A stretch of 64,000 nt of DNA from VRUE01 sp963844395 (GTDB lineage Bacteria; Actinomycetota; Thermoleophilia; Solirubrobacterales; 70-9): the NCBI GenBank assembly GCA_963844395.1, contig CAWJNX010000002.1:1364001-1428000 (forward strand). The letters are read 5' to 3'. Shown here piece after piece: positions 28,783 through 37,388 of the stretch (its first letter is position 1; the number at the start of each line of letters is the position of its first letter). A program made the position numbers and the translations under genes. A model generated the notes under the pieces. That model searched no databases and had not been told where the DNA came from. It was given only the letters and a program-made list of their open reading frames with translations.

Positions 28783-30812
28783 GCGAGAAGCCACAGCCAG
28801 ACGATCGGGACCAGCAGCCGCAGCCGCTGCTGGAGGGGATCGACTCTCCCGCCGACCTGCACGAGCTCGACGACGAGCAGCTGCAGCAGCTCGCGCAGGA
28901 GATGCGCACGTACGTGATCGACACAATCGGGGCAATAGGAGGCCACTTCGGCGCCAACCTCGGCACCTGCGAGCTGGCCGTGGCGCTGCACAGCATGCTC
29001 AACTCGCCGCGCGACAAGATCCTCTGGGACGTCGGCCACCAGGCCTACCCGCACAAGATCCTCACCGGCCGCCGCGAGGCGCTTTCGACGATCCGCCAGT
29101 ACGGCGGGCTGGCGCCATTTTGCTCGATCGCCGAGTCCGAGCACGACATTATGGGCGCCGGTCACGCCTCGACCTCGATCGGCTACGCGGTCGGGCTGAA
29201 GGAGGCGATGCGCAAGGGGATCGGCGAGGACGGCCGGGTCGCGGCGGTGATCGGCGACGGTGCCCTGACCGGCGGCGTCGCCTACGAGGCGCTGCACGCC
29301 GCCGGCGGCCTGCAGACGCCGATCGTGATCGTCCTCAACGACAACGGAATGTCGATCTCGCCGAACGTCGGCGCGCTCTCGCGCTACTTCAACCGGGTGC
29401 GGCTCAACCCGCGCCTCTACCACGCCCGGGAGGGGGTCGAGGACCGGCTGACCAAGCTGCCGCTGGGGCTCGGCAAGCGGATCGAGCGGCTGGGGCCGGA
29501 GATCAAGTCGGCGATCAAGGCCTATTGGGCCCCCGGTCTCTTCTTCGAGGAGCTAGACCTCGCCTACATGGGAGTGATCGACGGCCACGACGTGGGGGCG
29601 CTGCGTGAGGCGCTGCGTGAGGCCTTCGAGGCCGACCGCCCGGTCGTCGTCCACATCCACACCGTCAAGGGCAAGGGCTTCGCGCCGGCCGAGGAGGGCG
29701 GCCTGGAGGGGATGGAGCAGTGGCACGCGGCGAAGCCAAACTCGATCGTCAATGGGGAGCCGGCGCCTAAGCCAGTCCCGGTCAAGGAATCGGACTCGCC
29801 GGAGGCGATCGCGCCCGAGCGGCTGGAGAAACCGCCGGCGGCGGGCGCGCCGCCCCAATACACGAAGGTTTTCGGCGACGCGATCGTCGCCGAGGCAGAA
29901 CGCGACGGACGGGTCGTCGGGATCACCGCCGCGATGGCGGGCGGGACCGGCCTGCAGAAGCTCGCCGACGAGGTGCCCGAGCAGTACTACGACGTGGGGA
30001 TCGCCGAGCAGAACGGCGTGCTGCTGGCCTCTGGGCTGGCGCTGCAGGGCGCGAAGCCGGTCTGCGCGATCTACTCGACCTTCCTGCAGCGCGCCTACGA
30101 CCAGGTCGTCCACGACGTTTGCCTGCAGCAACTCAATGTCACCTTCGCGATGGACCGGGCCGGGCTGGTGGGCGACGACGGGCCGACCCACCACGGCGCC
30201 TTCGACGTCTCCTACTTCCGAGCGCTGCCCAACGTCGTCGTGATGGCGCCGCGCGACGAGGCGATGCTGGTCCACATGCTGCGCACCGCGATCGCCCACG
30301 ACGGACCGGTGGCGCTGCGTTATCCGCGCGGGGCCGCGGAGGGCGTTCCTCTGCCGGCCGAGCCGGTGGAGATCCCGATCGGGAGCGGCGAGCTTCTGCG
30401 GAGTGGCGAGCGGGTGGCGCTGCTCGGCTATGGCTATGGGGTGGCGGTGGCGCTGCAGGCGGCCGAGGCGCTGGCGGAGCATGACCTGCGGCCGACGGTC
30501 GCCGACGCCCGCTTCGCCAAGCCGCTCGACGAGGAGCTGCTGGAGCGGTTGGCGATCGGTCACGACCTCGTGGTGACGATCGAGGAGAACGTGCTGGCCG
30601 GAGGCTTCGGCTCCGGCGTGCTCGAGCACCTCGAGGACGCTTTCGCCGACCGGGCGGGGGAGAGGGCGCGAGTAATGCGGATTGGGTTGCCAGACCGTTA
30701 CGTCACCCACGGCAAGCCGGCCCTTCTTCGGGAGGAGGTCGGCCTGACCGGGGAGTCGGTGGCCGACCGGGTTCTGGCCGCGCTGCGCTCTGGCGAGCCG
30801 GCTCTCAGCTGA
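28779..30812 (+). CDS. dxs: 1-deoxy-D-xylulose-5-phosphate synthase
   Basis: A 677-residue thiamine-diphosphate enzyme starting the MEP isoprenoid pathway from pyruvate and glyceraldehyde-3-phosphate. GHASTSIGYAVGLKEAM and GDGALTGGVAYEAL with NDNGMSISPNVGALS bind ThDP. GIAEQNGVLLASGLALQG, FAMDRAGLVGDDGPTHHGAF and ALRYPRGAAEGV mark the second domain. It is somewhat longer than usual because of a Pro/Glu-rich linker at about residues 325-362. It overlaps ispA by 4 nt and is the last gene of this run. Confidence 0.96.
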   Translation: MSEKPQPDDRDQQPQPLLEGIDSPADLHELDDEQLQQLAQEMRTYVIDTIGAIGGHFGANLGTCELAVALHSMLNSPRDKILWDVGHQAYPHKILTGRREALSTIRQYGGLAPFCSIAESEHDIMGAGHASTSIGYAVGLKEAMRKGIGEDGRVAAVIGDGALTGGVAYEALHAAGGLQTPIVIVLNDNGMSISPNVGALSRYFNRVRLNPRLYHAREGVEDRLTKLPLGLGKRIERLGPEIKSAIKAYWAPGLFFEELDLAYMGVIDGHDVGALREALREAFEADRPVVVHIHTVKGKGFAPAEEGGLEGMEQWHAAKPNSIVNGEPAPKPVPVKESDSPEAIAPERLEKPPAAGAPPQYTKVFGDAIVAEAERDGRVVGITAAMAGGTGLQKLADEVPEQYYDVGIAEQNGVLLASGLALQGAKPVCAIYSTFLQRAYDQVVHDVCLQQLNVTFAMDRAGLVGDDGPTHHGAFDVSYFRALPNVVVMAPRDEAMLVHMLRTAIAHDGPVALRYPRGAAEGVPLPAEPVEIPIGSGELLRSGERVALLGYGYGVAVALQAAEALAEHDLRPTVADARFAKPLDEELLERLAIGHDLVVTIEENVLAGGFGSGVLEHLEDAFADRAGERARVMRIGLPDRYVTHGKPALLREEVGLTGESVADRVLAALRSGEPALS

Positions 30813-30827
30813 GCCGACGCGCCGAAG

Positions 30828-30850
30828 AAAAAGCGCTTGCATCAAAGCGC
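30828..30850 (-). terminator. Intrinsic terminator reading on the minus strand
   Basis: GCGCTT at 30833-30838 pairs with AAGCGC at 30845-30850 across a 6-nt loop. On the minus strand the stem is followed by five Ts (30832-30828). On the plus strand no T-run follows. It could end a minus-strand RNA coming from the repeated element at 30912-31143; no minus-strand protein gene precedes it. Confidence 0.5.
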
Positions 30851-30911
30851 GCAATCGGCTAGCCTCCCCGACGGCCTCCTTGGTTGCAACTGAACCGGCC
30901 CGCTTCGCGGA

Positions 30912-31143
30912 CGTTTCTGGGGTTACTACAGGGAGAGGAGGCGGCGTATCTCTCGATATGCAGGGTCCGCTGGGCAGGCGGACCGCTGCCCGAAGCCGCG
31001 GGAGGCTCGGGCCGCTCTGCGCGGTGGGCTTCGTTTACGCCGCGCCAGAAACTTCCGAATACACGTCCGGGGAACTCTGAATACTCTCGCGTGGCCGAGC
31101 GCGAACGTCGGCTTTCACGCTGGGAGGGGTCATCTATGGGAGT
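30912..31143. repeat. Two-block repeated element, copy 1
   Basis: Block 1 (30912-30935) is identical over 24 nt to 36243-36266. It is followed by a purine-rich stretch able to fold as GAGAG/CTCTC. Block 2 (31127-31143) matches 36332-36348 at 16 of 17 positions. The spacer between blocks is longer here than in copy 2. Block 2 ends 9 nt before the start of the 830-residue hydrolase gene. The gap from 30851 to 31152 otherwise holds no protein I can support. The element could be a plus-strand leader, a minus-strand RNA or a mobile repeat. Confidence 0.7.
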
Positions 31144-31152
31144 GGGAGGACC

Positions 31153-33645
31153 ATGAAAGCGCATGGCAAGCTCGAGGAATTGGCGGTAATCAGGCCCGAG
31201 GAGCGCGATTACCGGCTCAAGTTGCAGTCGAGTACGTGGGGGGAAAATCTCGACCGCTGGGATCTCTGCTCGAAACCAGCTCGCCATTTCACTCGCGTGG
31301 TGCCGGTGCATCGACGCGAGGGAAAGACCAGCAGACTTCATGAGTGCATCGTGCCGTTCCCTTCTGCCCCGATCTACGGCATCAACCGGATGGCCGAGTA
31401 CGAAAAAAGCCTTACTCGACCGAACATGCACACCGTACGTGTGCTGCAGCGACCTAAGAGGGGAGCAACCCGCACCAAGCAAAACGCAATTCGCCGGATG
31501 TTCATCCTGCACAACGGTCTGAACGAGGCAGGCGACCTGAAACTCTACTACCGGCTAGCCGACTGGATCCTCGAGCAACAGGAGTCAAATCCAAACGACG
31601 ACGGCGGCGCCGCTTGCGTGATCATGCCGTTCCCCGGGCACCTGATGCACTCGTCCTTTCCCGAACCGTTTGCCGAGACGCCGCTTTCGAGATACCTGAA
31701 TGATGCCGGAGAGCTCTTTCGCCAGTTTCTCAGGTATGTGGTGGGGGTGCGCTGGCTGCTGAGCATGGTCGCCGATTCGGATGCGGAGGATTGGATGGTG
31801 GGCGGCGATCTCGTCGAGGCCGAGGAGATGTGTACCGCCCTTCATACTGAGTCTGGGGAGCTTTTCCGCGCCAGCCGCGATCGATTGAAAGTGGCTGAAG
31901 AAATGCGGAGCCGCCAGGAAGACGCCGGGCGAATCGACAGCCTCCGCATTGGCAAGCAAACTACTAAAAAGCAGATTCAGGAGACCAGGGAGCTGTTGCG
32001 CACGGTGCTCGAACGGGATTCCGCTCAGACGCCCGAGAGCCTTCGTGTCCATGTAGTGGGCTATAGCCTTGGCGGCTTCCTGGCGCAGTCTGTGTTCTTC
32101 GCTTGGCCGCAGGTCGTTTCGAGCTGCACGACGATCTGCTCTGGTGGGGCACTCAGCGCTCTGTCACCTACTGCATTTGCCGATCCCGAAGAGTGGCAGT
32201 CCGTTCTGCATGCGCTACGGCCCGAGCTGAGCAACTCGATGCTCCAAGGGCGGCTGGGGCAAGACCCCAAGCCAGACCAGGCATCGGAGAGCGATTCCAG
32301 GACGAACCCGATGCCAGTCAGCAAGGTGGTCGGCATGCCTCTGCAGCGGTTCGGCTATTTCCAGCGCATCTTCGAACAGGTGTTTTTGCAGGAGGACCGT
32401 GGCTCTTACAAGGAGCGGCTATCCGAGTATGGCTTGCGAATGCTGTTCATAAGCGGTGGTGCGGATCCGATCGTCCCGCCTTCCAATATTCTCGACGCGA
32501 GTCCGAAGGAGGGCACGACGATGCTCTCCATCGCGGGCATGACGCACTTCCTCAATAAAGACCCGAAGATGAAGCTGGGGCAACGGGTGGCGGAGGAAGA
32601 GCAGAAACAGCGGGACTTCTGGCTGCCGGAGGCCGGTGGGCTGATCGCTCGAGCGTCGATCAGGTCGGAGCAGGTCCACATGGATGAGCGGCGGACTGCC
32701 AAAGAACTCAAAGACCGCACGACAGATTCGGAAGCACAGTCGCCGACGGTGAGCGTAGGGCAGGACATGTTGGCAGATAGAAGCGCTGGTTCCGGACAAG
32801 CCGGCGGAGGGCTGTCGAGCAGCAGCAGCTTCGAGTCCGCCCTCGACTGGGTCATCGAAGCGATCGACAATGATCACGGATGGTTGTTCGTCTGTCGTAA
32901 CACGCTACCCGCGGCTTTCCTTCATCCGGATTACTTCACCCAATGGGGGGCGGCGCTTCATCACCACGACGTGAGGGTTCAGCAGTATGCGGCGGGCTTG
33001 CGCCGTAGGGCATCCAGCTTGGAAGATCTAGAGGATCGGACCACCCTGGTCATTCCCGAAGCGCTGCAACGTCGATTCATCTATCTAACTGCGCAGTTCG
33101 ACGCCCATAGCGATGCTCCCTCGGGGCGGATGACCACGGAGAAGGTGCGTCGCGAAATCTGGGACGGTTTCGAAGGCTCCTGGTGGCAATCGATCCGCCA
33201 GTTCAACGCCGGCAACATCACCAAATCCCGTGACAAGAACTTAAGCGGGAAGAAACTCGCCCCGAAAATGGCGACCCTCGCCGATGCATCCGAGAAGTAC
33301 GTGGAAGTTACCCATCTCCCCGATGTCTGGATCGGGGTTGAGCAGGGCGGAGCAATCTCTGTCGGGTCTGACGACAGGGACGGGATTCATCAGAGCTTCC
33401 TCGAAGGAGTGCAGCGGATCCTCGACGGAAAGGACTCGATCAAGAAAGACCTCGAACTCGAACGAATTCGGATCGTTCAGGTCTCGGGAGCGGAGTTCAA
33501 TCCTCGCTATAGGGGCCGGGTGGATATGTCAGAGACGGCGGCGAAGCGCCTGCTTGCCCGCTGCGCCGCGGGCCTCATCAGATCGTCGCCGATGGCAAAA
33601 CCGCCCGAAGCTGCGGGAGACTTGGGCAACCCAGCGTCGCTATGA
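31153..33645 (+). CDS. Large two-domain alpha/beta hydrolase of unknown role
   Basis: An 830-residue protein. Residues 110-470 form an alpha/beta-hydrolase: FILHNGLNE after the first strand, nucleophile elbow GYSLGG with Ser305, acid in LFISGGADPIV (Asp438) and MTHF with His465, giving a Ser-Asp-His triad. A charged helical insertion (about 205-295) precedes the nucleophile. After a Ser/Gly-rich linker near 540, residues 550-830 are a second domain I do not recognise (SALDWVIEAIDNDHGWLFVC, WWQSIRQFNAGN, VTHLPDVWIGVEQGGAISVG). There is no signal peptide. GC content and codon use differ visibly from the core genes on either side. A repeated element lies just upstream. It overlaps the convergent next gene by 6 nt. 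Confidence 0.7.
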   Translation: MKAHGKLEELAVIRPEERDYRLKLQSSTWGENLDRWDLCSKPARHFTRVVPVHRREGKTSRLHECIVPFPSAPIYGINRMAEYEKSLTRPNMHTVRVLQRPKRGATRTKQNAIRRMFILHNGLNEAGDLKLYYRLADWILEQQESNPNDDGGAACVIMPFPGHLMHSSFPEPFAETPLSRYLNDAGELFRQFLRYVVGVRWLLSMVADSDAEDWMVGGDLVEAEEMCTALHTESGELFRASRDRLKVAEEMRSRQEDAGRIDSLRIGKQTTKKQIQETRELLRTVLERDSAQTPESLRVHVVGYSLGGFLAQSVFFAWPQVVSSCTTICSGGALSALSPTAFADPEEWQSVLHALRPELSNSMLQGRLGQDPKPDQASESDSRTNPMPVSKVVGMPLQRFGYFQRIFEQVFLQEDRGSYKERLSEYGLRMLFISGGADPIVPPSNILDASPKEGTTMLSIAGMTHFLNKDPKMKLGQRVAEEEQKQRDFWLPEAGGLIARASIRSEQVHMDERRTAKELKDRTTDSEAQSPTVSVGQDMLADRSAGSGQAGGGLSSSSSFESALDWVIEAIDNDHGWLFVCRNTLPAAFLHPDYFTQWGAALHHHDVRVQQYAAGLRRRASSLEDLEDRTTLVIPEALQRRFIYLTAQFDAHSDAPSGRMTTEKVRREIWDGFEGSWWQSIRQFNAGNITKSRDKNLSGKKLAPKMATLADASEKYVEVTHLPDVWIGVEQGGAISVGSDDRDGIHQSFLEGVQRILDGKDSIKKDLELERIRIVQVSGAEFNPRYRGRVDMSETAAKRLLARCAAGLIRSSPMAKPPEAAGDLGNPASL

Positions 33646-34920
33646 GGAAACGGCGAAGCGCAGTCCGGCCCGCTCGAAGCGGTTGAGGCTGCCGGTACCT
33701 AGCGCGGCGGCCGGGGTAAGGCAACCGCCCCTGGCGGGCGTGGCGCCGTCCTCGGCGAGCAGCAGCCCGGCTTCGCCAAACATCCGCGAGGTGGTCAGGT
33801 AGCCGGGATGCCCGTCGGCGTCGACGTCGACGCGGATATGATGGCCGCCGGCGGTACGAGCGTTGACCGCGAGCTGCCACTTCCAGTCCTCCAGATCCGG
33901 GCCGGCGGGCCCGAAGCCCGACCCAGGCAGGAAGCGGCGCATCGCGGCGGCGGCACGGCGACGAACCGCGGGCCGCGCTCGGCTCATCGCGGCGAAGCCG
34001 GCCTGCGTTGCCGTCAGCGCGGCGGCAGCTGCGTAACGGAGAGGCACGGTGGGGATCTCGCCTGGGATCGCGGCGCCCTCGCGGTAGCGGAAAGGCTCGG
34101 CCGGCAAACCCAGGTCAGCGGCGGTCAAGGCCAGGGTGCGATGGATGACCGCCGGGTTGACGAAGGCACCGGGAGTCATCGGGCCGATCACGTCACCGCG
34201 GGCGTTGAAGCGGGGCGCGGTGGCGATTGGGCTGACCCGGCGCACCTTCTCCGCCAGCTCGGAATCGGGGATCAGCGCGGCCGGATCGGTGAGGCGGTCG
34301 GCTTCCGCATCGTCGATCTGCTCGGCGCCGCTCTGCAACGTTCCGCCGGAGACCGAGTCGGCGAGACGGAGACGCCCCGGCGGCTGGAAGTAGACATCGA
34401 GATCGACCTCGATCAGCGCCTCGCCCCAGCGCTCGCGAGCAGTCTCGGCCGCGAGCAGCACGGCAAGGTCGGGCGGCAGCGCCTCGAACCCGCTCACCTG
34501 CACCACCTTGACTCCGGCTGAAGCGGCGCGCTCGTGGAAGCGGTCAATAGTCCGGCGCACGAACGGCATCTCCCCGGTCAGGTCAGCGTAATGGGTGCCG
34601 TTGGCGACACAGGCCTCGATCACCGGCGTGCCGTAGAGCGTGTACGGGCCGACCAAGTCAAGCACCACGCGAGTCCGCGAAGCCATCGCCGCCAGCGAAG
34701 TCGGATCGTCAACGTCGGCGACGACCATCTCCGGCGCGCTGACCCCGAGCTCTCCGAGTATCCGCTCGATCCTCGCCGGATCGCGTCCGGCGACAGCCCA
34801 TTTAGTGCCGTTCTCCAGGGTTCGCTCGGCGAAATAGGCCGCGACGTTTCGGCCCGCAATGCCGCTCGCGCCGAAGACGACGACCGAGAACTCGCGCTCG
34901 CTGGTCGGGGAGGACTCCAT
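33640..34920 (-). CDS. Saccharopine dehydrogenase-like (trans-acting enoyl reductase family) protein
   Basis: A 426-residue NAD(P)-binding protein. FSVVVFGASGIAGRNVAAYF is the Rossmann start; VAGRDPARIERIL, LDLVGPYTLYGTPVIEACVA and NGTHYADLTGEMPFVR follow, as in the saccharopine dehydrogenase-like family that includes M. tuberculosis Rv2953, the enoyl reductase acting with polyketide synthases. It is unlikely to make lysine. ATG is at 34920. High GC matches the core genome, so it is probably native despite lying between the two element copies. Confidence 0.8.
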   Translation of the reverse strand: MESSPTSEREFSVVVFGASGIAGRNVAAYFAERTLENGTKWAVAGRDPARIERILGELGVSAPEMVVADVDDPTSLAAMASRTRVVLDLVGPYTLYGTPVIEACVANGTHYADLTGEMPFVRRTIDRFHERAASAGVKVVQVSGFEALPPDLAVLLAAETARERWGEALIEVDLDVYFQPPGRLRLADSVSGGTLQSGAEQIDDAEADRLTDPAALIPDSELAEKVRRVSPIATAPRFNARGDVIGPMTPGAFVNPAVIHRTLALTAADLGLPAEPFRYREGAAIPGEIPTVPLRYAAAAALTATQAGFAAMSRARPAVRRRAAAAMRRFLPGSGFGPAGPDLEDWKWQLAVNARTAGGHHIRVDVDADGHPGYLTTSRMFGEAGLLLAEDGATPARGGCLTPAAALGTGSLNRFERAGLRFAVSS

Positions 34921-34981
34921 CGCAGCCAGGCTATACGTCGCGCTGCCGCGCCACCTCCTAGGCGCTGCTGAGTCGGTGACG

Positions 34982-36154
34982 CTAAGCGCCGCAGTCCGCC
35001 ACGAGTGGGATCCGTTGCTTGAAAGCCTCGCCGTCCTGGCTGGTGAAGGAGGCGTCGGCCGTCGTCTCGGTCCGGCAGATGTCCCGGCTGAGGATCAGGT
35101 ATCCCGGCGCGCCGCCGTCGATCCTGAGCTCGAAGGTCTTCAGTGGCACGTCCGGAACGTCGTCGACGCCGGCCTCGATCCGTAGTCGCCGGACCACGAT
35201 TCGGCCGCGCAAGAGAATTTTTGCCGGTCCGCCAAGCACATAGGCGAGGCGGGGCAGCCCACCGAAGCCTGAGACGGCGTAGACGGGCCCCGTCAGTGCT
35301 TCGTCGTACGCCGGGCTGACTACCCGTGCCGTCCCCATCCGCTTCCGTCCGGAGCAATCGGTGGCTTCCAGTTCGCGCTTGCTGCAAAGGTCGCCGAGCG
35401 CCGTTTGGTCGACCATGAAAGCGGTCGGAAGCGTGACGGCCGCCGAGCGGATGTTGACGTCCCCCGGCCTCGCCTCGACCCGCATCACAAGCTCAGGCTT
35501 ATCGGTGCGGACCGTACCGCCGATTGCCGTCAGAGAAGCCTTGGGTTCGAACGGTTTGCCGGCGTCGCCGTTCTCCTCGGAGTTACCGCCGCAGCCTGCG
35601 ACGAGGAAGGAGGCGGCGACAATCGTCATGCCGACAACGATCGGCCTGCGGCGCAGGCGCGCTCCCAGACCAGCGAGCAGGTAGGCGATCGCCGCCGCAA
35701 GGAAGATGAACTTGCAGGCGGCAAAGATCGTCGCCAGAAGCGGAAAGGCGGTATCGGCACCGTTGAGAGTCAGAAGCAGGCAGACGTTCTCGAGTGCATC
35801 AAATGCGGCTGCCAGAGCGCCGAACGAGACGACAACCCCGCCGATAGCGGCAAGGCGGCGCCAGCCTCGTTCCCTGGCCAGGTCGCGAACCACGGTGAGG
35901 GCAAGCGTGAGGAACGTGCCGTAGGCGAGCAGAAAGCCGAAGTCGATCCACAGCGACTGGCGGGCGGCGTCCTGACCCTCCTCGCCCCATTCGGCGAGGA
36001 TCTCGTCGGCCCGATCCTGGCCACCGGTCAGCTCGAAGGGAACGATCCCAGGCCCACCGGTGTCCTGCATCCGCTCGTCGGCAGGCGACATCGCCAGCAA
36101 CAGGGCCAGCGTTGCAATTGCAGAGACGATCAAACCATTGCGGCGAGTCACGCG
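34982..36154 (-). CDS. Membrane protein with extracytoplasmic C-terminal domain
   Basis: About 390 residues from GTG at 36154 (the frame is open to 36214). Helices lie at about 7-22, 70-90, 100-122, 135-160 and 168-188 (numbered from the GTG). A last hydrophobic segment ends IVAASFLVAGCGGNSEENGD and resembles a lipoprotein signal in the middle of the chain. The C-terminal about 200 residues look like an extracytoplasmic beta-rich domain with paired cysteines (DLCSKRELEATDCSGRKR, SRDICRTET) and GPVYAVSGFGGLPRLAYVL. The layout suggests a polytopic membrane part fused to a formerly separate lipoprotein-like domain. Function unknown. Confidence 0.6.
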   Translation of the reverse strand, partial: RVTRRNGLIVSAIATLALLLAMSPADERMQDTGGPGIVPFELTGGQDRADEILAEWGEEGQDAARQSLWIDFGFLLAYGTFLTLALTVVRDLARERGWRRLAAIGGVVVSFGALAAAFDALENVCLLLTLNGADTAFPLLATIFAACKFIFLAAAIAYLLAGLGARLRRRPIVVGMTIVAASFLVAGCGGNSEENGDAGKPFEPKASLTAIGGTVRTDKPELVMRVEARPGDVNIRSAAVTLPTAFMVDQTALGDLCSKRELEATDCSGRKRMGTARVVSPAYDEALTGPVYAVSGFGGLPRLAYVLGGPAKILLRGRIVVRRLRIEAGVDDVPDVPLKTFELRIDGGAPGYLILSRDICRTETTADASFTSQDGEAFKQRIPLVADCGA

Positions 36155-36216
36155 AGCATTATCTCCGGCGGGGAGGTCGGGACGACGCCGAGGAGGGCGG
36201 CACGGACGCCACAACA

Positions 36217-36245
36217 GAAAACGCCCCGCCGGGGAGGCGAGGCGT
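36217..36245 (-). terminator. Strong intrinsic terminator on the minus strand
   Basis: ACGCC-x-CGCC at the left arm (36221-36230) pairs with GGCG-x-GGCGT at the right arm (36236-36245), with a short loop. On the minus strand it is followed by four Ts (36220-36217). It overlaps the first bases of repeat block 1 (36243) and lies upstream of the minus-strand membrane-protein gene, so it could be an attenuator of that gene or the end of a minus-strand small RNA. Confidence 0.6.
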
Positions 36246-36348
36246 TTCTGGGGTTACTACAGGGAGGAGAGATATGTATCTCTATATATGTGGATCCGTG
36301 GGAGGTAGGTGGGCCCTGATGTGCCGCGGGCGGGTCATCGATGGGAGT
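36243..36348. repeat. Two-block repeated element, copy 2
   Basis: Block 1 at 36243-36266 is identical to 30912-30935. The hairpin after it is AGAGAT/ATCTCT instead of GAGAG/CTCTC, so sequence differs while pairing is kept. Block 2 at 36332-36348 matches 31127-31143 except one base. It ends 2 nt before an ATG opening a 65-codon frame, mirroring copy 1 upstream of the 830-residue hydrolase. The copies are 5331 bp apart in direct orientation. Confidence 0.7.
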
Positions 36349-36350
36349 CG

Positions 36351-36548
36351 ATGAGCGCCATATTTGCGACGCCGGACTCAGCCAAAAAGTTTGTCGTTCA
36401 ATCCCCTAATCGTCGTTTCGTGCGAATCCTTGAACCACAATACGAACGTATGTGCGATTTGTATGTGAGGCGGGTCACAGAGACCTGGTTTTGGCGCCTC
36501 TTCGTGCCCGCTGAGCGATTGTTCTACCCAATTCTAATGAGGGTCTAA
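36351..36548 (+). CDS. Small hypothetical protein downstream of element copy 2
   Basis: A 65-codon frame beginning MSAIFATPDSAKKFVVQSPN and rich in aromatic and basic residues (CDLYVRRVTETWFWRLFVPA). It is notably AT-rich compared with neighbouring tlyA. No family is recognised. The main argument for it is position: it follows the repeated element exactly as the large hydrolase does. It could equally be a chance frame or the truncated start of a lost gene. Confidence 0.3.
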   Translation: MSAIFATPDSAKKFVVQSPNRRFVRILEPQYERMCDLYVRRVTETWFWRLFVPAERLFYPILMRV

Positions 36549-36605
36549 ACATTCCGCAAGGGCCAATTTCCGGGCCCCTCTGGGCCCGCCGGTACCGTTC
36601 CAGCC

Positions 36606-37388
36606 GTGGCGAAGGCGCGAATCGACGCTGTTCTTGCCGAGCGGGGGCTCTTTCCGTCGCGCTCGGCCGCAGCTGGCGCGGTGCGGGCGGGTGAGGTCCG
36701 GGTCGGCACCGACGGGCCGGTCGCGCTGCGGCCGAGCCAGCTCGTCGAGCCCGACGCGGAGCTGCTCGTCGACGCCGGTCCGCGTTTCGTCTCGCGCGGC
36801 GGGATCAAGCTCGACAACGCGCTCGAGACACTAGGCCTCGACGTCTCCGGCCGCGATTGCCTCGATGTCGGCGCCTCGACCGGCGGCTTCACCGACTGCT
36901 TGCTGCAGCGCGGCGCCGCGCGCGTCGCGGCTGTCGATGTCGCCTACGGGCAGATCGACATGCGCTTGCGCGAGGATCCTCGCGTCACCGTTATCGAGCG
37001 GGTCAATGCGCGCGAACTCGATCCCGGCGGCCTGCCCTTCCCCGCGGACCTCGCCACCTGCGACGTCTCCTTCATCTCCCTGGCGAAGGTGCTGCCGGCC
37101 GTCACCCGCTGCCTGGCGCCGGGCGGCGAGGTGCTGGCGATGGTCAAGCCCCAGTTTGAGCTGGGCCGCGAGCGCGTGCGCAAGGGGGTCGTTCGCGACT
37201 CCGGCGACCGCAGCGAGGCGATCCTCAGCGTGGCGCTCGCCGCCCGCGACCTCGGCCTTCCCATTCGCGGCTTTGCCTCCTCCGGGCTGCCGGGGCCGAA
37301 AGGCAACCGCGAGACCTTCGTCCTCTGCGGCGGCGAGGGCGAGCCGATCGCCGACCTCGACGCGGCGATCGCCGAGGTGGTCTCGTGA
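36606..37388 (+). CDS. tlyA: TlyA-type 16S/23S rRNA 2-prime-O-methyltransferase
   Basis: A 260-residue protein. The N-terminal S4 RNA-binding domain (ARIDAVLAERGLFPSRSAAA, VRAGEVRVG) is followed by the FtsJ-like methyltransferase with CLDVGASTGGFTDCLLQRGA (SAM site), VDVAYGQIDMRLREDPRV, ATCDVSFISLAKVLPAV and MVKPQFELGRERV (catalytic Lys region). In M. tuberculosis TlyA methylates C1409 of 16S and C1920 of 23S rRNA and its loss confers capreomycin resistance. It opens the tlyA-nadK-recN-steA-steB-pyrG block and overlaps nadK by 4 nt (GTGA). Confidence 0.93.
   Translation: MAKARIDAVLAERGLFPSRSAAAGAVRAGEVRVGTDGPVALRPSQLVEPDAELLVDAGPRFVSRGGIKLDNALETLGLDVSGRDCLDVGASTGGFTDCLLQRGAARVAAVDVAYGQIDMRLREDPRVTVIERVNARELDPGGLPFPADLATCDVSFISLAKVLPAVTRCLAPGGEVLAMVKPQFELGRERVRKGVVRDSGDRSEAILSVALAARDLGLPIRGFASSGLPGPKGNRETFVLCGGEGEPIADLDAAIAEVVS

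Noticed and set aside
30859..31512. 217-codon minus-strand frame over the element copy 1 and the hydrolase start
   Set aside because: No domain, no ribosome-binding site, and it overlaps the better-supported hydrolase gene. A minus-strand non-coding RNA is considered instead.
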